A DNA stretch of 64,000 nucleotides, from positions 3,337,584 through 3,401,583 of the forward strand of contig NC_009142.1 of NCBI RefSeq assembly GCF_000062885.1. Direction: 5' to 3'. Source of the stretch: Saccharopolyspora erythraea NRRL 2338. Lineage in GTDB: Bacteria > Actinomycetota > Actinomycetes > Mycobacteriales > Pseudonocardiaceae. A model generated the notes under the pieces. That model saw only the letters and a list, made by a program, of their open reading frames with translations. It had not been told where the DNA came from and made no database searches. Positions 18,103 to 26,357 of this stretch are shown here, one piece after another. Each line of letters begins with the position of its first letter. Within the stretch, counting starts at the first letter, position 1. The position numbers and the translations under genes are program-made.

Positions 18103-19053
18103 ATGTTCTACCACGTGCAACGCATGATCAACGAAATCGTGCCGGACGAACCGGACCCGGGAGCGGCCAACGCGCTGCAGGAGGGACTGGGCGGCCAGTT
18201 CGGCGAGATGCGGACGATGATGCAGTACCTGTTCCAGAGCTTCAACTTCCGCGGGGCTGAGGCCAAACCGTACCGGGACCTGCTGCACGGCATCGGCACC
18301 GAGGAGATCAGCCACGTCGAGCTGATCGCCACCACGATCGCGCGCCTGCTCGACGGTTCGCCGCGCTACCAGGGCAATCCGACCGAGCTCGACGAACCCG
18401 CCGCCGGAGGCGGGACCCCCTTGTCCAACGCACTGTCGCAGGGCAACATCCACCACTTCCTCGTAGGCGCGCAGGGCGCGATGCCGGTGGACGCGGTCGG
18501 CAACCCCTGGTCCGGCTCCTACGTCTACAACAGCGGCAACCTGGTCCTGGACCTGCTGTACAACCTCATGCTCGAGTCGACCGGGCGGTTGCAGAAGTGC
18601 CGGATCTACGAGATGAGCTCGAACCGCACGCTGCGTTCCACCGTGTCCTATCTGATCGTGCGCGACCAGGCCCACGAGAACGCCTACGCCAAGGCGCTGG
18701 AGAGCCTCGGCGTCGACTGGGGCCGCACCCTGCCGATCCCCAAGACCCGCGCCGAACGCTACCCGGAAGTCGCGGCGCTGCTGGAACAGGGCCTGGAGAA
18801 CAGGCAGTACACCTTCAGCCTCGACAACCTCTCCGAAGCCGGGAAGCTGTTCCGCGCGACATCGCCGTCCGACGGTGACAAGACGCTCAGCACCGCGCAG
18901 GCCCCCGAGGGGGTGCCGATCGAGATCGCCGATCCGCGTCCCGAGGAGTTCTCCCCGGGCCTCGACCCGGCGCTGCTCGAGCTCGTGCAGGCCACCGCCG
19001 AGCAGGAACTGGCCGAAGCCGAGGAGCCCGTGCGGTACGGATCGACTTCCTGA
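18103..19053 (+). CDS. Manganese-containing (non-haem) catalase
   Basis: 316 aa from ATG 18103 with AGGGAGA upstream; an open frame further 5' is not family sequence. The ferritin-like four-helix fold that dismutates H2O2 at a dimanganese centre is indicated by the ligands in expected order: Glu near residue 34 (F-G-E-M-R-T-M-M-Q-Y), E-E-I-S-H near 66-70, Glu near 157 (M-L-E-S-T-G-R-L-Q) and His near 190 (D-Q-A-H-E-N-A-Y). The C-terminal tail after about residue 265 is acidic and variable. Transcribed alone, with a small hairpin about 45 bp beyond the stop; divergent from the DUF pair. Confidence 0.95.
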   Translation: MFYHVQRMINEIVPDEPDPGAANALQEGLGGQFGEMRTMMQYLFQSFNFRGAEAKPYRDLLHGIGTEEISHVELIATTIARLLDGSPRYQGNPTELDEPAAGGGTPLSNALSQGNIHHFLVGAQGAMPVDAVGNPWSGSYVYNSGNLVLDLLYNLMLESTGRLQKCRIYEMSSNRTLRSTVSYLIVRDQAHENAYAKALESLGVDWGRTLPIPKTRAERYPEVAALLEQGLENRQYTFSLDNLSEAGKLFRATSPSDGDKTLSTAQAPEGVPIEIADPRPEEFSPGLDPALLELVQATAEQELAEAEEPVRYGSTS

Positions 19054-19411
19054 GTCCTGGCCGAAACCATCCACAGTAGACATAAGTCGATGGTCCGACC
19101 TGGGTTGGAAACCCGGGCTGCGCACGCCATGCGGCGATGCCGGGAGCGTGTCACGGACACGTCCCGTCGCGACGACGTCGGTCATGGCGCCCGGCGACCA
19201 CCCTCGGCCGGGTGAAGATCGGTTGATGATCACTTGATCGGGTGCAGCCCTGTTTGTGCGCCCCCATCCGCTGTGTGATCATCCGCCCGCAGTCGGAAGA
19301 ACCGCGGGAGCCTCGCGGATGATTCCGGCCTCGTCGCGTCGCGTGCCCGGGACGTCGACATCTCCCCCGACCGATCCCATGCGGCAACGCGAACCGCGCT
19401 GGAGGACACCC
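19054..19411. other. Intergenic region after the manganese catalase
   Basis: 358 bp. It holds a short hairpin, CCTGGGTT-GGA-AACCCGGG (19099-19117, one G-T pair), plausible as the catalase terminator, and a GTGTC-ACG-GACAC palindrome near 19150. The rest contains no gene I can support, apart from the ribosome binding site of the 43-aa ORF at its end. Confidence 0.5.
19099..19117 (+). terminator. Short GC hairpin after the manganese catalase
   Basis: Eight-base arms CCTGGGTT and AACCCGGG around a 3-nt loop, with one wobble pair, 45 bp after the stop. No T tract, so a weak or Rho-assisted terminator at best. Confidence 0.35.
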
Positions 19412-19543
19412 ATGACCGAGACCGGCCACCCGGAGGACGCGAGCGCGATCGTCGGGGCGGCCTGCGGGCTCCTCGGCGCGACAGCGGATCTGCCGGGGAT
19501 GACGCCGGCCGGGCTCGCGCACGACAGCGGAACGGCGCGGTGA
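19412..19543 (+). CDS. 43-aa ORF translationally coupled to the SDR gene
   Basis: ATG 19412 has a strong GGAGGA five bases upstream, and the stop overlaps the next start as GTGA. The product (begins MTETGHPEDAS, contains a short Gly/Ala/Leu-rich core and ends SGTAR) has no recognised domain and no obvious signal peptide. The combination of a good ribosome binding site, GC-rich third positions and the stop/start overlap argues that it is translated, either as a small protein or as a leader that couples translation of the SDR. Confidence 0.55.
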   Translation: MTETGHPEDASAIVGAACGLLGATADLPGMTPAGLAHDSGTAR

Positions 19544-20664
19544 GCGTGGACCAGCGAGGTGTGGCGATCACCGGTGCCACCGGCTTCCTCGGCATCCACC
19601 TGGTGGCCGAGCTGATGGACCGGCACCGCAGACTGATCGTGCTGGCGCGCCGCGACCGCGCGTCCGTGCTGGACACCATGGAGCGGCGGTTGCGCCTGGT
19701 CGGCGTGCCCGAGCGCGTGCTGCGGGAACTGCCGGAGCGGCTGAAGGTCGTGCGCGTCGAGCTGACCCGCCCCCGGCTCGGGCTGATCCCGGCGACGTTC
19801 CAGCTGCTGGCCGACCGGATCGACCGGATATGGCACTGCGCGGGCGACACCACCCTCGACGGCGACCTCTCGCGGCTGCGCGAGGTCAACGTCGCGGGCA
19901 CCCGCCACGTGCTGGACCTGGCCGCCGCGGGTGAGCGGCGCCCGCTGGTGCACCACACCAGCACGATCGGGGTCGCCGGTTCGCGCCGCTACGGGCTGAT
20001 CCCGGCGCGGGTGCTCGACGACGATGCCGGCTTCGAGTGCAACTACGAGCGGTCGAAGTACGAGGCGGAGGCGCTGGTCCAGCGCTGGGCGGCCGACCGG
20101 GGACGCCCGGTCGTCGTGCACCGGCCGAGCGTGCTGATCACCGACCGGCCACACCGCGCCGAGATGCCGCTGAACCCGCTCACCACGATCGCCAGGCTGC
20201 TGCACCGGCACCTCACCCAGCTCGGGCTCGCGGGCGAGGTGCCCGAGCAGCTCCAGCCGGTGGTGCGGGTGCCCGCCGACAGCACCGCTTCGGTCAACCT
20301 CGTGCAGGCCCGGCACGCGGCCGCGGTGATGGCCCGGCTCGGCGACCACCCGCCGTCGGCGGGCGTGCAGGTGCACCACGTCGTCCACCAGCGCGACCTG
20401 CTGGTGCCGGACCTGCTCGCGGTGCTGGAGCGGATGGCTCCGGTGCGCCTGCGGGTCGTGCCCGCCGCGCCACCGGACACCTCGCCGCTGGAGGCGGTTC
20501 TGCAGGCGTACCCGGTGGTGCAGCGCTACATGCGCCATCACCGCCGGTTCGACAGTTCCAGCGTGCGAGCCCTGCTGGGCGAGCGCGCCGCGGCGGCGCC
20601 GATCGACGCCGACTACCTGCTGGCCGGACTGCGTTCGGTGTTCGACGCACCGGCGAGGTTGTGA
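19540..20664 (+). CDS. NAD(P)-dependent SDR of the thioester-reductase / male-sterility type
   Basis: 374 aa. The Rossmann nucleotide-binding motif GATGFLG is at residues 11-17, a second conserved stretch W-H-C-A-G-D-T-T-L near 107 and the catalytic YERSKYEAE (Tyr-x-x-x-Lys) near 169. This matches the extended SDRs of the NAD_binding_4 group, found as thioester reductase domains and fatty acyl reductases, though here it stands alone without a carrier or adenylation domain. The C-terminal 120 residues are divergent. Coupled by GTGA to the 43-aa ORF; no other pathway gene adjoins, so the substrate is unknown. Confidence 0.8.
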   Translation: MSVDQRGVAITGATGFLGIHLVAELMDRHRRLIVLARRDRASVLDTMERRLRLVGVPERVLRELPERLKVVRVELTRPRLGLIPATFQLLADRIDRIWHCAGDTTLDGDLSRLREVNVAGTRHVLDLAAAGERRPLVHHTSTIGVAGSRRYGLIPARVLDDDAGFECNYERSKYEAEALVQRWAADRGRPVVVHRPSVLITDRPHRAEMPLNPLTTIARLLHRHLTQLGLAGEVPEQLQPVVRVPADSTASVNLVQARHAAAVMARLGDHPPSAGVQVHHVVHQRDLLVPDLLAVLERMAPVRLRVVPAAPPDTSPLEAVLQAYPVVQRYMRHHRRFDSSSVRALLGERAAAAPIDADYLLAGLRSVFDAPARL

Positions 20665-20813
20665 CGCGGCCGCGCGCTCTCCGCCCGGTGGGCGGGGTTT
20701 GTCCTACGTCCAAAGTGGATGGTTGATGGCCCTGATGTGTCCGCGAGGTGCGGCGCGCAACGCGGTCCGGTGTGGACAGAATGCGTTTAGCACCTCGGCG
20801 GGCGCCCAGCGGG

Positions 20814-21977
20814 TCAGGCGCTCGCACGGCGTTCGACGGCGGTGCGCAGGCGTCGCAGCATCTCCTCGAGGATCGGTCCCGAGGTCGCGAAGTTGAGCCG
20901 GGCGAACCCGTCACCGCCGGGGCCGAACGAGGGGCCGGAGCTGAGCATGACCTCGGCGTGGGTGAGGAAGAACGCCGCCGGGTCCGAGCCGAGCCCGAGT
21001 TCGCGGCAGTCGAGCCACGCCAGGTAGCCCGCCTCGGGGCTGTGGTGGCCGATGCCGCCGGGCAGCGCGTCGGCGACCATCCGCCGGTTGCGGTCGAGCG
21101 TCGAGCGCACCTGCGCCAGCCACGGGTCGCCCTCCAGCCACGCGGTCCGGGTGGCCAGCACGCTCAGCGAGCTCACCTCGCCGAACAGCATCGGCGGCTG
21201 CTCGGCCAGCGCGCGGCGGATGCGCGCGTCTCCGATGTGGGCGACCGAGCAGCGCAGGCCCGCCAGGTTGAACCCCTTGCTCGCGGAGGTGAGCGTGACC
21301 GTCCGGGACGCGATCTCCGGTCCGAGCGAGGCGATCGGGACGTGCCGGTGCGGTTCGTGCACGAGGTCGGAGTGGATCTCGTCGGAGATGACGAGCAGGT
21401 CGTGGCGCACCGCGATGTCGGCGATCGAGGTGAGCTCGGCGCGGGTGAACACCCGGCCCGTCGGGTTCTGCGGGTTGACCAGCACCAGCGCCCGGCAGCC
21501 GCGGGCGGCGACGTCCCGGGACAGCCGGTCGGCGTCGAAGCCCCAGCCGCCGTCGGCGTCGACCATGGGAATCGGCACCAGTTCGCGCCCCATGTCGGTG
21601 AGTGTCTGGAGGAACGGTGGGTACGTCGGCGTGTGCATCGCCACGGCGTCGCCCCGGGCGGTCCCGAGGTGCAGCACGACCTGCAACGACTGGATCAGCT
21701 CGGTGAACACCCGCACCACCGCCGGGTCGACCGCGAAGTCGTGGCGCCGCCGCATCCGCTCGGCGAAGGCCTCCCGGAGCGGGTGCAGGTCGGGCCGGTC
21801 GTCCCACCAGGGGTAGCCGAGTTCGGTGTCCAGCTCGCGGCGCAGCACCTCGCGCACGGGCTCGGCGGTGGGGAAGTCCATGTCCGCGATCCAGGCGGGC
21901 AGCACGCCGGGACCGGCCGCGGACCACTTGACCCCCGATCGCCGGCGCAGGGAGTCGAGGTCGAGGTCGTCGAACAT
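20814..21977 (-). CDS. MalY/PatB-type PLP-dependent C-S lyase / aminotransferase
   Basis: 387 aa from ATG 21977, preceded by AAGGGGG; the longer open frame adds non-conserved residues. Fold-type I PLP features are clear: W-I-A-D-M-D-F near the N terminus (characteristic of MalY/PatB), N-P-Q-N-P-T-G-R-V near 165, S-D-E-I-H-S-D near 195 and the PLP-lysine motif SASKGFNLAGLRCS near 235. Members are usually cystathionine beta-lyases or cysteine desulfhydrases. It is convergent with the SDR gene and transcribed alone. The exact substrate cannot be told. Confidence 0.9.
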   Translation of the reverse strand: MFDDLDLDSLRRRSGVKWSAAGPGVLPAWIADMDFPTAEPVREVLRRELDTELGYPWWDDRPDLHPLREAFAERMRRRHDFAVDPAVVRVFTELIQSLQVVLHLGTARGDAVAMHTPTYPPFLQTLTDMGRELVPIPMVDADGGWGFDADRLSRDVAARGCRALVLVNPQNPTGRVFTRAELTSIADIAVRHDLLVISDEIHSDLVHEPHRHVPIASLGPEIASRTVTLTSASKGFNLAGLRCSVAHIGDARIRRALAEQPPMLFGEVSSLSVLATRTAWLEGDPWLAQVRSTLDRNRRMVADALPGGIGHHSPEAGYLAWLDCRELGLGSDPAAFFLTHAEVMLSSGPSFGPGGDGFARLNFATSGPILEEMLRRLRTAVERRASA

Positions 21978-22084
21978 GGCCGGTGCCCCCTTCGTGCCGT
22001 GTGACCGCGCCAGGCGATCGCCTGCGGGCATGCTACGCGCCGACCCGGAACTAGTCATTGACAAGTTGGTGGCCCCGGGTGCAT

Positions 22085-22099
22085 CTTGACAGGGTCAAG
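22085..22099. promoter_or_regulatory. Palindrome CTTGAC-AGG-GTCAAG before the DoxX gene
   Basis: Perfect 6-bp arms with a 3-bp centre, 28 bp upstream of the DoxX start. It overlaps one TTGACA and lies 21 bp after another (22058-22063), so it sits where a repressor or MerR-type activator would act. Confidence 0.45.
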
Positions 22100-22127
22100 T
22101 TCGCCTCTTCGGAACAGAGGTCATCCC

Positions 22128-22610
22128 ATGGCTCCCCTGGTCGCCCTGGTCCTTGTCACGTTGTTGCTGCTGGCGGCGGGAGCCGCCGGCGTGCGCCCGC
22201 TGAGGCGCTGGCCGGTCGCGGTGCGCGGCGGACTCGCCGCGATGTTCGTGCTGACCGGCGGCGCGCACTTCATCGGCATGCGCGAGCAGCTGATCAGCAT
22301 GGTCCCGCCCGGCCTGCCCGCGCCGGGACTGCTCGTCACCGTCACCGGGGTCCTCGAACTGCTGGGCGCCGCCGGGTTGCTGTGGCACCGCACCGCGCCG
22401 TGGGCGGCGGCCGGGCTGAGCGTCCTGCTCGTCGTGATGTTCCCGGCCAACGTCCACGCCGCTGTCGCGGGAATCCTGCCCGGCGCGGAGGACCAACTGC
22501 TCCCGCGCACCGCGATGCAGGTCGTCTTCCTCGCGGCCACCCTGTCCGTCGTGGTGCACCACCTGCGAGCCCGGCGTCGCCCGGTCTCCGGGCGCGCCGC
22601 GGCCGCCTGA
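22128..22610 (+). CDS. DoxX-like integral membrane protein
   Basis: 160 aa from ATG 22128 with AGAGG upstream. Four transmembrane helices; the motif M-F-V-L-T-G-G-A-H-F-I-G-M-R-E-Q-L-I-x-M-V-P-P near residues 36-60 and T-G-V-L-E-L-L-G-A-A-G-L near 75 fit the DoxX/DoxD-like family. These small membrane proteins have been linked to quinone or thiol oxidation, but the role of stand-alone actinobacterial members is not established. Divergent from the MalY-like gene, with a palindrome in the shared promoter region. Confidence 0.8.
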   Translation: MAPLVALVLVTLLLLAAGAAGVRPLRRWPVAVRGGLAAMFVLTGGAHFIGMREQLISMVPPGLPAPGLLVTVTGVLELLGAAGLLWHRTAPWAAAGLSVLLVVMFPANVHAAVAGILPGAEDQLLPRTAMQVVFLAATLSVVVHHLRARRRPVSGRAAAA

Positions 22611-22746
22611 CCGGTTACCGCGGTCCGGCAGTCAAGCCCAACGGACTACTTGCGCACCGTCCATGATGGTCACGCTTCTCGAAGTCGGATGACGATGCCC
22701 GCCGCCTCGCCTGCCGAACGTCCGGCCCGGCCTGGCGGTGTGGCGC

Positions 22747-23502
22747 TCACCCCAGCGGGTCCTCGGCGTTGCGCAGCGCTGCCCGAACATCGCCGTGGAA
22801 CGGGTCTCCGTGGCCGAAGCACGCGACGTCGACGTCCAGCTCCGCCAAGCGGCGCAGCGAACGCCACGCCCGCTCGCGGTCGACGTCGAAGCCGCCGAGG
22901 ATCGGCGGGCCTCCGGCAGAGCCGGCCACGGTGTCCCCGGTCAGCAGCACCCGTTGACGCGGCAGGTGCAGTCCGATGCTGCCCGGTGTGTGGCCGGGGA
23001 TCTCCAGCACCGTGCAGCCACCGGCGAACGGCAGCGAGTCGCCTTCGGACACCTCCCGATCGACCCGGCACGGCGGGCCCTGCGGCGACTTGCCCTCCGG
23101 CGTCGCCTGCTCGAAAAGCGGTCGCTCGGCGTCGGTGAGCACCGGTGGTGGGCCGGGCAGCTCACCCCGGACGAAGGGCGCGTCGGCGGCACCCGCCACC
23201 ACGGTCGCACCGGTCGCCTCGGCGAGCTCGGCCGCCGCACCGGTGTGGTCGACGTGGAAGTGGGTGAGCACGATCCGGCGCAGCTCCTCCGGGGACCGCC
23301 CGACCCGCTCCAGCGCCGACAGGATCTGCGGCCCGTGCCCGAGGTCGCCGGCGTCGATCAGCGTCACCTCCCGTTCGTCCAGCCAGAGGTAGGCGTTGAG
23401 CAGGTAGGCGGGCGTGCCGGACAACCGGATGCGGTGCAGCCCGGGAACCACTTCGACGATGTCCACCACCGCACGGTAGAGCGGTTCCCGGTTGCCGCAC
23501 AC
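22747..23502 (-). CDS. Metallo-beta-lactamase-fold hydrolase
   Basis: 251 aa from GTG 23502; GTG codons at 23469 and 23466 are alternative starts and would remove 11-12 residues. The complete dinuclear metal motif THFHVDHTGA is near residue 80, followed by H in G-H-T-P-G-S near 168, the bridging Asp in L-T-G-D-T-V near 188 and a terminal G-H-G-D near 230. This is the glyoxalase II-like / quorum-quenching branch of the superfamily; no substrate can be assigned. It lies about 80 bp beyond the acyl-CoA synthetase gene on the same strand, so the two may share a transcript. Confidence 0.9.
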   Translation of the reverse strand: MCGNREPLYRAVVDIVEVVPGLHRIRLSGTPAYLLNAYLWLDEREVTLIDAGDLGHGPQILSALERVGRSPEELRRIVLTHFHVDHTGAAAELAEATGATVVAGAADAPFVRGELPGPPPVLTDAERPLFEQATPEGKSPQGPPCRVDREVSEGDSLPFAGGCTVLEIPGHTPGSIGLHLPRQRVLLTGDTVAGSAGGPPILGGFDVDRERAWRSLRRLAELDVDVACFGHGDPFHGDVRAALRNAEDPLG

Positions 23503-23583
23503 GGGCTTTCACAGTGGGCGTAAACGAATCCGCCCTGTCCCGGCTCGCGCCGGAGCCCCGGCCGACGAGGGTCAGGATCGGGG

Positions 23584-25110
23584 TCAGTGGATCTGGCGCT
23601 CCTGGCCCCGCCAGAACGGTTCGCGGAGCTTGAACTTCTGGATCTTGCCGGTCGCGGTGCGGGGCAGCTCGTCGATGAAGTCGACGCGCTTGGGGCACTT
23701 GTACCCCGCGAGGTGCTCGCGGCAGTGGCCGATGAGGTCCTCGGCGGTGGTGGTGTCGTCTTCGGTGACGACGAGCGCGGTGACGAGCTCGCCCCACTTC
23801 TCGTCGGGGATGCCGATCACCGCGACCTCCCGCACGGCGGGGTGGGAGGTGAGCGCGTCCTCGACCTCGATGGACGACACGTTCTCGCCGCCGGTGATGA
23901 TGACGTCCTTCTTGCGGTCGGCGATGGTCAGGTAGCCGTCGTGCACCGTCCCGCCGTCCCCGGTGTGGAACCAGCCGCCCTCCTGGACGCGCGCGGTCTC
24001 CTGCGGGTTCTCCCAGTAGCCGTCGAGGTTGTGGTTGGACTGCGCGAGCACCTCGCCGCCGTCGTCGACGGCGATGCGGACCCCGATCGCCGGGGCCCCG
24101 GCACGGCCGAGCAGGCGAGCCTGCTCGGTGCCGTCGAGCTCCGCCCACTCCGAGCGCATCCGGTTGACCGTCAGCAGCGGCGCGGTCTCGGTGAGCCCGT
24201 AGATCTGGATGAACTCCCACCCCAGCTCCTCGCGCACGCGCTGGATGGTCCTGGTGGGCGGTGGCGCCCCGGCCACGACGATGCGAACCCGGTCGCGGCC
24301 GGGGATCTCGCCCTCCCAGTCCTTGGCGGCGTCCAGCGCGGCGGTGACCACGGCAGGGGCCGCGCACAGGATCGTCACGCCGTGGTCGCGGATGCGGCGC
24401 AGGATCTCCGCACCGTCGACCTTGCGCAGCACGACGTGCCTGCCGCCGAGCCCGGTGAGCGCGTAGGGCATTCCCCAGCCGTTGCAGTGGAACATCGGGA
24501 GCGTGTGCAGCAGGACGTCGTCGTCGTTCAGCGTGGTGTGCAGACCGAAGACCGTCGCGTTGATCCACAGGTTGCGGTGCGTCAGCTGCACGCCCTTGGG
24601 GCGGGCGGTGGTGCCGGAGGTGTAGTTGAGCGTCGCGGTGGCCGCCTCGTCGCCGTCCCAGCGGGCCGGTTCGGCGGTGCTGCCGAAGACGGCGTCGTCG
24701 TCCTCGCCGAGCACGAAGGTGTGCTTGGCGGTCGCGGTGTCGAGCAGGTGCCGCAGGTCGGGGTCGACGAGCAGCACGTCGGCGCCGGAGTGCTCGACGA
24801 TGTAGCGCACCTCGGCAGGCGCCAGCCGGAAGTTGACCGGGACCAGGATGCGTCCCCACCCGGACACGCCGAAGAACGACACCAGCAGCCGGGCCGCGTT
24901 GTGGGACACGATCGCCACCCGGCCGCCGACCGGCACGCCCAGCGCGTCCAGTCCGGCCGCCTGCGCGCGGGCCAGCCGGGCCATGTCCCGGTAGGTGAGC
25001 GACCCCCACGACGGGGCGGGCTGGTCGGGCTCGTCGACCACCGCCACCCGGTCGGGGTAGACCAGCTCGGCCCGGTCGAGGAAGTCGCGGATCGTCAGGT
25101 CGAAGAACAT
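23584..25110 (-). CDS. Acyl-CoA synthetase (AMP-binding)
   Basis: 508 aa from ATG 25110, preceded by AAAGGGG at a good spacing. ANL-superfamily motifs: LNYTSGTTARPKGV near residue 168, Y-G-L-T-E-T-A-P near 315, T-G-D near 395, D-R-K-K-D-V-I-I-T-G-G-E-N near 410 and the C-terminal P-R-T-A-T-G-K-I-Q-K lysine. It resembles medium-chain or aryl acid:CoA ligases and would supply an acyl-CoA for beta-oxidation. A GAF-LuxR regulator gene lies just upstream on the same strand, with a perfect inverted repeat between them that is a candidate operator. Confidence 0.92.
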   Translation of the reverse strand: MFFDLTIRDFLDRAELVYPDRVAVVDEPDQPAPSWGSLTYRDMARLARAQAAGLDALGVPVGGRVAIVSHNAARLLVSFFGVSGWGRILVPVNFRLAPAEVRYIVEHSGADVLLVDPDLRHLLDTATAKHTFVLGEDDDAVFGSTAEPARWDGDEAATATLNYTSGTTARPKGVQLTHRNLWINATVFGLHTTLNDDDVLLHTLPMFHCNGWGMPYALTGLGGRHVVLRKVDGAEILRRIRDHGVTILCAAPAVVTAALDAAKDWEGEIPGRDRVRIVVAGAPPPTRTIQRVREELGWEFIQIYGLTETAPLLTVNRMRSEWAELDGTEQARLLGRAGAPAIGVRIAVDDGGEVLAQSNHNLDGYWENPQETARVQEGGWFHTGDGGTVHDGYLTIADRKKDVIITGGENVSSIEVEDALTSHPAVREVAVIGIPDEKWGELVTALVVTEDDTTTAEDLIGHCREHLAGYKCPKRVDFIDELPRTATGKIQKFKLREPFWRGQERQIH

Positions 25111-25181
25111 GTCCAGCCCCTTTCTGCCCCGGTCGGGTACCGCCACCGGAGGCCTGATCATGGCTCCGGGGCACCTGCCCC

Positions 25182-25203
25182 GCTACCCCACAAAGGGGGT
25201 AGC
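25182..25203. promoter_or_regulatory. Perfect 8-bp inverted repeat GCTACCCC-N6-GGGGTAGC
   Basis: Lies between the stop of the GAF-LuxR gene and the start of the acyl-CoA synthetase, both on the minus strand, about 72 bp upstream of the latter. Either a terminator for the regulator or, because LuxR-type proteins bind such dyads, the regulator's operator at the synthetase promoter. Confidence 0.5.
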
Positions 25204-25223
25204 GCCGCGGGGGAGCGGCGGGC

Positions 25224-26081
25224 TCAGCCGATCAGTCCGGCCTGGCGGGCCCGGTTGACGGCCTGGACGCGGTTGGTCGCGTCCAGCTTCTTCATGGCGC
25301 TCTTCAGATAGGACTTCACGGTGTTGGGCAGCAGGCCGAGGCGCCGCGCCACCGCGTCGTTGGTGCAGCCGGTCGCCACCAGCGCGAGCACCTCGGTCTC
25401 CCGCGGCGACAGCGCGGGCCGGGTGCCGTGCCGGTACCTCCCGTCGTGCGCCTTCACGCGGCGGCACACCTCGAGCAGCCGGCCGCGGGTGCCCTCGTCC
25501 TCGATGGTCGCGGCGATGGCCAGGAGCTCGGTGCAGAGCTCGTCGGCCTCGCCGGGGGAGAGCGCGGTGCGCGGTTCGGTCGCGGGGGCGGTCATGCGGG
25601 CCAGGCGGCGCAGCACTTCCTGCTCCACCGCGATGTCGCGCTCGACCCGCCGCACGACCCGTTCCGCCGCGCGCAGCACGTCGTCGCCGAAGTGCGTGCG
25701 CTGCCGCCCGGCCGCATAGAGGACGGCGTGCGTGCCGTCGCCGACCCGGATCGGCAGGGCGAGCATCGCGCGCAGACCCTCGGGTGCCACGGCGGCGTCG
25801 TAGCGGTGGGTGATCTCCTCGGCGGTGAGGTAGTCGGCGACCGCGGAGGGGCGGGCCAGCGCGAGCACCTTGCCGCCGAGCCCGGCGCCGGAGCTGACGG
25901 TGAGGTTCAGCAGCGACCGGGTGGCGGTGCCGCTCAGCTGGTCGATGACGAAGCGGCGCCGGTCCGCCGAGACCGCGCCGCCGAAGGCGACCGGCAGCTC
26001 GGTCGCTTCCCGCAGCGCCCGCACACCTCGCGCGAGCAACACGCCCAGGTCCGGTGGGGACTGGTCCGACGGCGTTGTCAT
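25224..26081 (-). CDS. GAF-domain LuxR-family transcriptional regulator
   Basis: 285 aa. The N-terminal two-thirds (about 20-160) reads as a GAF-like sensor with the segment G-A-G-L-G-G-K-V-L and L-A-L-P-I-R-V-G-D, followed by a helical linker. The C terminus (about 222-285) is a LuxR HTH: LSPRETEVLALVATGCTNDA, then A-x-R-L-G-L-L-P-N-T-V-K-S-Y-L-K-S-A-M-K-K-L. No phosphoacceptor domain, so it probably senses a small ligand. It sits upstream of the acyl-CoA synthetase on the same strand and next to a symporter operon on the other side; regulation of acid uptake and activation is a reasonable inference. Confidence 0.9.
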   Translation of the reverse strand: MTTPSDQSPPDLGVLLARGVRALREATELPVAFGGAVSADRRRFVIDQLSGTATRSLLNLTVSSGAGLGGKVLALARPSAVADYLTAEEITHRYDAAVAPEGLRAMLALPIRVGDGTHAVLYAAGRQRTHFGDDVLRAAERVVRRVERDIAVEQEVLRRLARMTAPATEPRTALSPGEADELCTELLAIAATIEDEGTRGRLLEVCRRVKAHDGRYRHGTRPALSPRETEVLALVATGCTNDAVARRLGLLPNTVKSYLKSAMKKLDATNRVQAVNRARQAGLIG

Positions 26082-26219
26082 GGAGCGTCCTCGCAGGTCA
26101 CAGCAGTGCCGACACCGGCCCCTAGCCTGCCGGCGCCGGCGAGCTGCCTTGTGTTGCGGAGCACACTACTTCAGCGGGACGCCGAACGCCTCGCACCCGG
26201 CGAGCACGCCTGCCTCTGT

Positions 26220-26357
26220 CTAGGGCAGGTGGCGGACGGACTCCTGGTGGGCGCGCACCTCGTCCGGGGTGAACAGCACCGGCTTGTTCCGGAAGGACAG
26301 TAACAGCTCGCGCTCCTCGCTCCTGGATTCATCGCTCGGTTCCGACGAGAGCGGCAC
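26220..26357 (-). CDS. Possible 45-aa ORF downstream of the symporter, containing a TTA codon
   Basis: The open frame has strongly GC-biased third positions across its last 35 codons (ending FTPDEVRAHQESVRHLP), which no annotated gene explains. The start is uncertain: GTG 26357 lies inside the symporter's last codons, in a different frame, and has only a weak ribosome binding site. One leucine is encoded by TTA (complement of 26301-26303), rare in high-GC actinobacteria. Could also be the end of a decayed gene. No family recognised. Confidence 0.4.
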   Translation of the reverse strand: MPLSSEPSDESRSEERELLLSFRNKPVLFTPDEVRAHQESVRHLP

